Shown: positions 25,983 to 31,563 of the stretch, piece after piece
Layout of the letters: every line of letters begins with the position of its first letter
Position numbering within the stretch: position 1 is the stretch's first letter
From: Perkinsus olseni
Lineage: Eukaryota > Perkinsozoa > Perkinsida
Reading direction: 5' to 3'
Assembly: GCA_013115125.1 (NCBI GenBank)
Contig: JABANN010000412.1
Coordinates: forward strand, 1-31,563
Length of the DNA stretch: 31,563 nucleotides
Notes under the pieces: model-generated
Seen by the model: the letters and a program-made list of their open reading frames with translations, nothing else
Databases searched by the model: none
Told to the model about the DNA's origin: nothing
Position numbers and translations under genes: made by a program

Positions 25983-28724
25983 ATGATAACCTATGACAAC
26001 AAACAGTCGGCGTTTCGTCTGATACTCCAGCTCTCGGGCTCCGTCTTCCCCAGAGCAGTTCCCGCTGGGGTAGTTGCAGCCGTGATCGCAATGTGTAGGG
26101 TCCGGAAGCTTCCTGCTTGGCAGCGCTCCTGTGCCAGGTCTCGGTCTGGACGTCCTCCCGTTCATCCCGCCCTCTATTGACCATCCCTTTGCAGTACAGA
26201 TATTCGCCATCGTCCTCGGCTACGTCATCGTGTTCCGGACAAACATGGCCCTTGGGAGGTCCCCGGTGGCTCCGAGTGAACTTCCTCCGCCCCAAGCATT
26301 CTCAGGTATCGCGAAGGCATCACGAGCGTTCAGGTGATGGTTTCTAAATGGGGTGACGCCTTCATGCAGATTAACGCCTTCATAAACGTCAGAATCAGAT
26401 CTGCTGAGGACGATCCCCAACTGGTACCTTCTCCGAGCTCTCATCGTCTCTTCCAGAAGCACTTCCGGAAGTACATATTCAGTGTCTTTATCAGGGTGCG
26501 TTGTCGCTAGCGCAGAGCCGATGATGTTTTTTCACGATTTTTGTGGTATGGAAACAAAAATGTTCCATCCCAGTGATACGGCCGGAAATTGATTCTGTGT
26601 TAGCTCTACACTACTGTGCACTTTTCCGTACATCGTGACAAGGCGGAGATTGTCTAGGGATAGGGGTTGTCCGGGAGATGTTCCACAAGACTTCGCATAT
26701 GCCATTGGGACCTTGCAAGCGAGAAACCGAACTTGCTTCATGCATTCATCTTTCTAGAGTCGTGATGCTCTCTCTGTCTTTTCCATTCTCGCCCTTTTGG
26801 TTGCATTCCGCGGCGGCGCGATTGGAGGTCGTGTGATAACGAGATTCGCAGATCGCGTGGAGAGCTGTAGTTGCGGGTGGCTAGGGTTGACTCATGGATG
26901 ACGCGGAAAAGAAGATATGCTCGCAATCTGTGAATGGGCGTATAGTGTATCATGTCTTTGTGCTCTCCTATTTAAACAGTAAGGGAGTCATGCTGTTGCT
27001 GACGAGGCATGGAGGGATCTGTCGTCGAATCCGACGAGTCGCGCTGAAGCTCCAGTCTTGTACTTCAGCTGAACTCGACCTGGTAGACTGTGTTATCGAA
27101 AAACGTAACTTGAACTTGCAAAGTCTGGACGTCCGACTACTATAGGGACAGAATGAGCCGACCGTGACTGCAAAATCGTCTAGAAATTATCTTGCCAGGA
27201 GGCGGCCCTGCACACCCTGAAGGCCAGGATTCTGCATTGGTTCACCCTCCTCAGCGGCATTGCGATGATGCAGCTGCAAGACCGGGAGGTCACTTTGACC
27301 GCTATCGATTCCATCACCCGCCCAGTCTCCAGGTCGACCTGGTCAACGGTTTCGGGTACCGTCCATTGGAGAACAACAAGCATGTGGGCAGGAGGAGCTT
27401 CCTTCAAGGCCGTGAAACCGGGCGACGTGGAATACGCCGGGGCTCCTTGCTCTTGCCGCGAGCTAGTGTGATGATGATGATGGAACCGCCGGTGGCAGGA
27501 GGCTCCATGCTAGGTGGCAATGGTCCTCTGCTTGTTCCAGAGTATCCCCCAACTTCTGATATCATTGCCTTTGGAGCGGTATGTGGTACGCTGGCTGTGT
27601 CTGTATTAGAAAGAATGAACTCCAGTGCTGTGGCTGCGTACAATGTGTCGAGGTTGACTGTGGTAGGAGAGTGCTCGGAGGAAGAGGTGGCCCGTGTGAA
27701 GCCTGCCATCTTGTACGTCCACTTGCTCGTCAGGTCCGGCACTTGGAGGAGTGTAGCGACAAAGGTCTGGTCGTGGCCAGGTGGATAAGCGAGACCGTTT
27801 CCCGCAGCTGTCTCGAAGGCCTCATCACAGTACGCCTCATCTCGGCGGTCTCGGGTGAGCATCTTACAGGTACCTCCACCGATTCTCTCAAGGTGCTACC
27901 AGGAGATCTCCAACGGCATGCTTGGCTTCAACCAGGCCTTCCGGGTGGGCACCCTTTCATCGACCGGTGTCTACCGGAAGGCTCAGGTCACCTTGGTCCC
28001 TTTTCCGTTCCCCTTTGCCCAGCTACTGGCTCTGCTTCTGCTGGTCTTCGTCGTCATCTGCCCCACGATGGTCGTCAAAATGACTGTTGGTGAGTTTAGG
28101 CGGTTGAAAAAATTGAAAATTTGGAAAATTTGATATTAGGGAAGATCTTGTCGCCGGTTTTGTCGTTCTTCGCGGTGCTCGGCTACTGGGGCCTCAACCA
28201 GATCGCAGTGGAGTTGGAGAATCCTTTCGGAGATGACAAGAACGACTTGCCATTGGAACACGTCCATACAGTGAACCCAAGGGGGTCGTCACCGGGGATC
28301 GAACCGGCGACCTCGTTGACAGGCATTTGTCGACGGAATCCACGACTGTGCATTTGCCGGCCTCGCGGAGACGGAGGTAGCCGACGGGCGGAGATTGAAG
28401 CAGGGTATTTTCGGACCTCGTCCGAGGCATAAGTGTCCCGATGCTCATACAGGCCCCGCGCCAACAGCACCAGCTGAGGTCGCACCGACTAGAGCGGCTC
28501 CTTTAGAGGGTATCTCGGAGTATTCCATGTTTGGCGCTCGCACCGTTGTTACAGGAGATCCTCTGGCCATGCAATTCAACCAAGAGCTGGCGACGCAGCG
28601 TGCTTTACCAGCCGAGTGTTTGTTTTCAAGGCGGCTCAAATTCTGTGACTTACTTCTCTTCCGAGAGAGTGATCTTGCGGTGAAGTTTGCCAGCGAAGCC
28701 CTGGGCAGGGAGGTCTTCCGGTGA
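25983..28724 (+). CDS. Bestrophin-type anion channel, copy C
   Basis: Exons 25983-26094, 26138-26258, 26306-26423, 27199-27288, an exon 5 ending at 27686, 27734-27829, 27870-27944, 27987-28089, 28140-28270 and a last exon ending at 28724. All phases fit and no disabling change is visible in exons 1-4 and 6-9. Motifs: MITYDNKQSAFRLILQLSGS, HPFAVQIFAIVLGYVIVFRT, SKWGDAFMQINAFINV, LHWFTLLSGIAMM, VVARWISETVSR, PPPILSRCYQEISNGMLGFN, VPFPFPFAQLLALLLLVFVV and GYWGLNQIAVELENPFGDDK. One clasp acid is changed to Lys (DDKND against DDDND in A and B), so calcium control may differ. As in copy A, the family Trp of RYWE is Arg. Intron 3 (26424-27198) is unusually long. The C-terminal exon has a Pro/Ala-rich linker before QFNQELATQ. 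Confidence 0.85.
26424..27198 (+). other. Long intron 3 of bestrophin copy C
   Basis: 775 bases against 131 in copy C's own exon pair context and 81-369 bases for the matching introns of B and A. ORFs inside it (26894-27145 plus, 26532-26741 minus) show no recognisable domain. It could hold an old insertion, but I find no terminal repeats. Confidence 0.45.
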
Positions 28725-29060
28725 GGTATCCTCGAACCTGGCGCGTGCGGGGGACTGGATCTCCGTGGTGTCAGTCGTCTACGCGCCACCGCAGCAAGAC
28801 ACGGTGTATCTCCGAGGCAGCCTCGGCTGCTGGCAAGAGGAGCTGTCCCTGACGATAGGCGCCCGTCCTTCCAACCGCGGCGACAATCGGATGCCTCGTC
28901 GAATAACCGCGAGCATAGCCGAGACACTCGGGTCCATTTTCAGTGATATCAGGGGCGCATGCAGCGGATAATGAGTTGTACTTTTCCCAGCAGTCTCAAG
29001 TCTTGTAGTTGGGCTCGCCTGAGCGGTGGCATCTTCTTCCGCTAGTGTCCTCCTCTTGTC
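28725..29060. other. Spacer before the zinc-finger gene
   Basis: 336 bases between the last bestrophin stop and the ATG at 29061. Open frames here run on both strands and are GC-rich. Nothing recognisable. Confidence 0.4.
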
Positions 29061-30145
29061 ATGAACCCGCCGGGTGTGTCCTACCCGCCGCCGCCGGGCT
29101 ACACCCACGCGCAAGTACAGCAGATGCTGCAGGCGCAGCAGCAGGTGAAGAAGTAAGCGAGGTTGCCATGGTCGTGATGGCGCCAATTTCATGGCGCGCG
29201 ACATTTCAGAGCCCCATCAGGCCGGCCGAATGACTGGCAGTGTCCTAATGTCACTTGTCGGCATTGGAACTATGAGAAGCGGACCAGATGCAATAGGTGC
29301 GATACACCGAGACCGGTGAGTCGTCGTTGAGGCCTCGATAGAGAGCGGTAACCACCAACTTTACCCCGTCTCTTGCTGATTGTGCTTCGCAGAAGGCTTC
29401 GGTCTCCAGTGGAGACTCTCCACCAAAGCGCTTGCTATATTTGGATCTAAGTTGACCACCATCGCCCGCGGTGTGAGTCCCTATTGTCGTTCAGGTCGTG
29501 CAACCAGAAACGCCAAGCCTCGGAGGGCCCCCAGGTCTTTTCAAGAAAGGTGAGTTTGCAGCTTGTCTCCGCAGCCTGGTGAATATAACCCCATTAGGTG
29601 ACTGGGTATGCACCGGATGTGGGAATGTGAATTGGGACTGGCGAGAGAGATGCAACATGTGTAACTCTTTACAACCACAACTACAGGTGAGAAGAAAAGC
29701 TTGTCGTATCTTTCGGGCGAGCGCTTTTTACATCCGCCTGTTTCGCAGGAGAGTCGGGAGGGCCAGAGCGGAGGTCACTACGATCGACAGGACCCCACAG
29801 ACCGAGAGAGGCATGACTCTGATAACGAATCTTTGGATGAGTTTGGGCGGAAGAAAAAGAAGAGCAAGCACAAGAGGCATCGGTGAGGATGAGAGCCGTG
29901 CCATGCACAGCAAGACGTCGTAGAGTAGATACGACCCGCTGGCGCAGCGACGAGTTGCGGAGTCGGCAGCCCAGGCAGCAGAAGCGGCGGCAGCCCAGGC
30001 TCTTCACGCCTCGGGAGGGACTGATGACGGTACGTAGCTGTCCGACCTTACGGGACTGCCATTGTGTTGTGTGATAGGCGTGAGAAGACGTGATGAGGGA
30101 CATGAAGAAGATGCTGGGAAAAGAGTAGGGTATTATGAGGCGTAG
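29061..30145 (+). CDS. RNA-binding protein with two RanBP2-type zinc fingers, seven exons
   Basis: Exons 29061-29152, 29210-29315, 29495-29549, 29598-29686, 29749-29882, 29926-30029 and 30078-30145 join in phase to 648 bases, 215 residues. The N-terminus is Pro-rich then Gln-rich (YPPPPGYTHAQVQQMLQAQQ). Two RanBP2-type fingers follow: DWQCPN-C (W-x-C-x4-C-x10-C-x2-C with NYEKRTRCNRC) near residues 38-60, and GDWVCTGCGNVNWDWRERCN near residues 85-108. PPGLFKKGDW between them matches the linker of ZRANB2-like proteins. A charged region with a basic run (GRKKKKSKHKRHRR), an Ala/Gln-rich helix (AESAAQAAEAAAAQALHAS) and an acidic-basic tail ending GYYEA complete it. Fingers of this kind bind single-stranded GGU RNA, so a role in mRNA splicing or export in the nucleus is likely. 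Exon 5 and its frame are also plausible without splicing at 29882, ending at TGA; the joined form is preferred for its clean phases. Confidence 0.85.
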
Positions 30146-30840
30146 GCGTGGCGGCGGCGATTGGGTTCGTATCTTGTTCGTCTCGCGTGATCTCACCACA
30201 GCGGGCTTTCTTCCGAAGAAATTACCGGTGCCAAATAAGCCTTTCAGTGCTAGTGACTTGGACCGACGGTAAAGTGCTTGTTTTTAGGCGATCTCAAGGG
30301 GACGACTCGGGCGTGAGGGACCGCCGACTGAGGTGAGTCTCGGGAGCTCTCAAGGGTAGCGAGGAATCCTTCCTTCATCAGGACTCGAAGCCGATCCCGG
30401 TCGCCACGCCGTTGACGAAAACACTGAAAGCATTGTACCCCATTGATTCCCCTCAATGCCTCATCGCACGCTCAGTTGTAGTGTTATCAAGTTCCAAAAG
30501 GGCGGAATCAAGTATACTAATATTCAGCAGCTACGGTGTCTCTTGGCTCAAGGTCGAGTCTTGCCAGTGCTAACTCAAGGGCGTCATTGACTGCGGAGGG
30601 TGCCGTCACAGGGCTGGTTACATGACGCTGCAGCGACGCCCGGGTCGGTACGACAAAAAGCCCTCAGCAGGGCCCTGATACCCATAGAGCTGGATTCTAA
30701 TTTCAAAGCTCCATGTCTACCGCTGGCGTGTGCAAAGAGGATCCGAGCGGTTGCATCCGGCAGCAACATCGGAAGAGGAACAGTCTTCGAAGTTAGGCGT
30801 CGTTGGTATCGACGAGTAAGCTCAGTTTACGCGGGATGAT

Positions 30841-30872
30841 GAGCTGCTGAGCTCTTGAGCTGCTGAGCTCTT
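30841..30872. repeat. Tandem duplication of a 16-mer
   Basis: GAGCTGCTGAGCTCTT occurs twice in immediate succession. It is a simple local duplication in non-coding DNA. Confidence 0.75.
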
Positions 30873-30988
30873 GCGCCGCTGTCATCCGAGTCGAGATCTG
30901 GGCGCCCAGCCAGCATTGCTATCGTAATCGAGCTACAGTACGATGTGTCAGACTGTGGTGGGAAGGAGAAAAGCTTCAGTCAACCGAG

Positions 30989-31363
30989 TCACATGATGGA
31001 ACGTGTGGAGCTCATCATGATTCTTACTGACTCTATTAAGCTGTCTTCAATAGAAGGGATACGATCTTGAGCTCGAGTTGGTTGACTGGCAATGAGCAGA
31101 TGCGTGGAACCATACCGGCGCGGTAAAAATTGACCGAGACGCTTATTGTCATTCAAGATCTTTGAGCGTAATACATCGTGAAAGGTTCGAGTATTAGCCG
31201 TGTAACTCGGAGCAGAGATTGTCACTATCGAGCTGTGATCTGCGAAGGCTGTACTCGTGAGAGCCTTCCTCGTTGAACTGGGCCTCACGAACCAGAAAGA
31301 TGCAATTGGATTGAGAAAAACTTCGCCAGGAAGACGGACAGGTTGCACAATATCGTAGTTCAT
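30989..31363 (-). CDS. Hypothetical 124-aa protein
   Basis: A minus-strand frame starting at the ATG at 31363 (MNYDIVQPVRLPGEVFLNPI). It contains no signal peptide, membrane helix or known motif. Composition is protein-like (VLRSKILNDNKRLGQFLPRR), and it could be an exon or remnant of a longer gene reaching beyond what I can join. No paralogue in the window, so support is weak. Confidence 0.25.
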   Translation of the reverse strand: MNYDIVQPVRLPGEVFLNPIASFWFVRPSSTRKALTSTAFADHSSIVTISAPSYTANTRTFHDVLRSKILNDNKRLGQFLPRRYGSTHLLIASQPTRAQDRIPSIEDSLIESVRIMMSSTRSIM

Positions 31364-31563
31364 CAAGAAGGCTCGAAAGAGAAATATTGAGCTTCTCAGT
31401 TGCCGCTGCTCACTTCCCTTACCTAGTAGAACTCAACAAAGAGTGAATGACGCAAGACAGCAGCAGAGTGTTCCTCTGCTGTTCTTGAACAAGGTCTCAT
31501 AGGAGGCCCCACTAAGCCTTGATAATACAGCTTTATAATAATGAGAGTAGATGGTAGCAACTA

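Larger units (their letters stand above)
30146..31563. other. 3' end of the window, little support for genes
   Basis: Apart from the weak minus-strand ORF at 30989-31363 and the tandem repeat at 30841-30872, nothing is recognisable. At 30541-30552 TCTTGGCTCAAG followed by GT equals the last 12 bases reported for dinoflagellate and perkinsid spliced leaders, but the bases before it do not match. Confidence 0.4.

Noticed and set aside
27192-27788. Plus-strand ORF of 198 codons
   Set aside because: It overlaps bestrophin C exon 4 in the wrong frame; only its end (exon 5 region, VVGECSEEE) is real coding sequence.
28289-28325. Minus-strand tRNA-like words (GCCTGTCAA and GGTTCGATCCCCGG)
   Set aside because: A B-box-like arm and an anticodon-loop-like word are present, but the anticodon stem does not pair, there is no A box and no acceptor stem of proper length. 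It lies in intron 9 of bestrophin C. At most a decayed tRNA-derived piece.
28445-28927. Minus-strand ORF of 160 codons, and similar ones at 25734-26210, 27404-27862 and 29681-30199
   Set aside because: All are antisense to well-supported exons in GC-rich DNA and contain no recognisable domain.
1-31563. Retroelement, viral element, CRISPR array or rRNA
   Set aside because: I found no reverse transcriptase, integrase, capsid or transposase motif, no long terminal repeats, no spaced direct repeat array and no rRNA-like sequence.

Overview
The window is nuclear DNA of an intron-rich unicellular eukaryote. Several genes can be read only by joining short exons across GT-AG introns of about 40 to 800 bases, and the rest is mostly single-exon genes for secreted or unknown proteins. 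The protein families, gene density and family expansions fit a perkinsozoan alveolate (Perkinsus-like). That placement is inference; no rRNA or species marker is present.

Left part (1-15 kb), accessory and repeatedly duplicated. A family of small secreted proteins of about 140 residues occurs on the plus strand at 2056 (divergent), 3849, 7017 and 10568 (broken). Two members lie head to head with a minus-strand gene for another secreted protein (intact at 5611-6507, a 5' remnant at 10335-10430). Two have a matching upstream region with three CGTGACG(T/C) boxes at exact 12-base spacing. Downstream of three members, in convergent orientation, lies a copy of a PGAM5-like phosphatase gene. The copy at 11461-13085 can be read as nine exons encoding 300 residues; those at about 4560-5180 and 8320-8470 are remnants. 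The layout is a block [298-aa secreted gene <- -> 140-aa secreted gene -> <- PGAM5] copied about three times with unequal decay. An amino-acid-transporter remnant (8621-9056) and a 430-aa C2HC-finger protein (13347-14639, minus) also lie here. The left part is studded with palindromes whose arms meet at a single central base.

Right part (16-30 kb), ion-transport genes and an RNA-binding protein, all on the plus strand. A six-exon fluoride channel gene (FEX/CrcB type, 16157-18067) is followed by three tandem bestrophin-type anion channel genes starting at 18546, 22720 and 25983. In all three bestrophin copies the exon lengths and splice phases agree for exons 1-4 and 6-9, so they are clear gene duplicates. 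A seven-exon gene with two RanBP2-type zinc fingers (29061-30145) follows. A 16-base element recurs in introns of both the fluoride channel and the bestrophin genes.

The last 1.4 kb holds only a weak hypothetical minus-strand ORF and a short tandem repeat. I saw no tRNA, rRNA, CRISPR array, or reverse transcriptase, integrase or capsid sequence.
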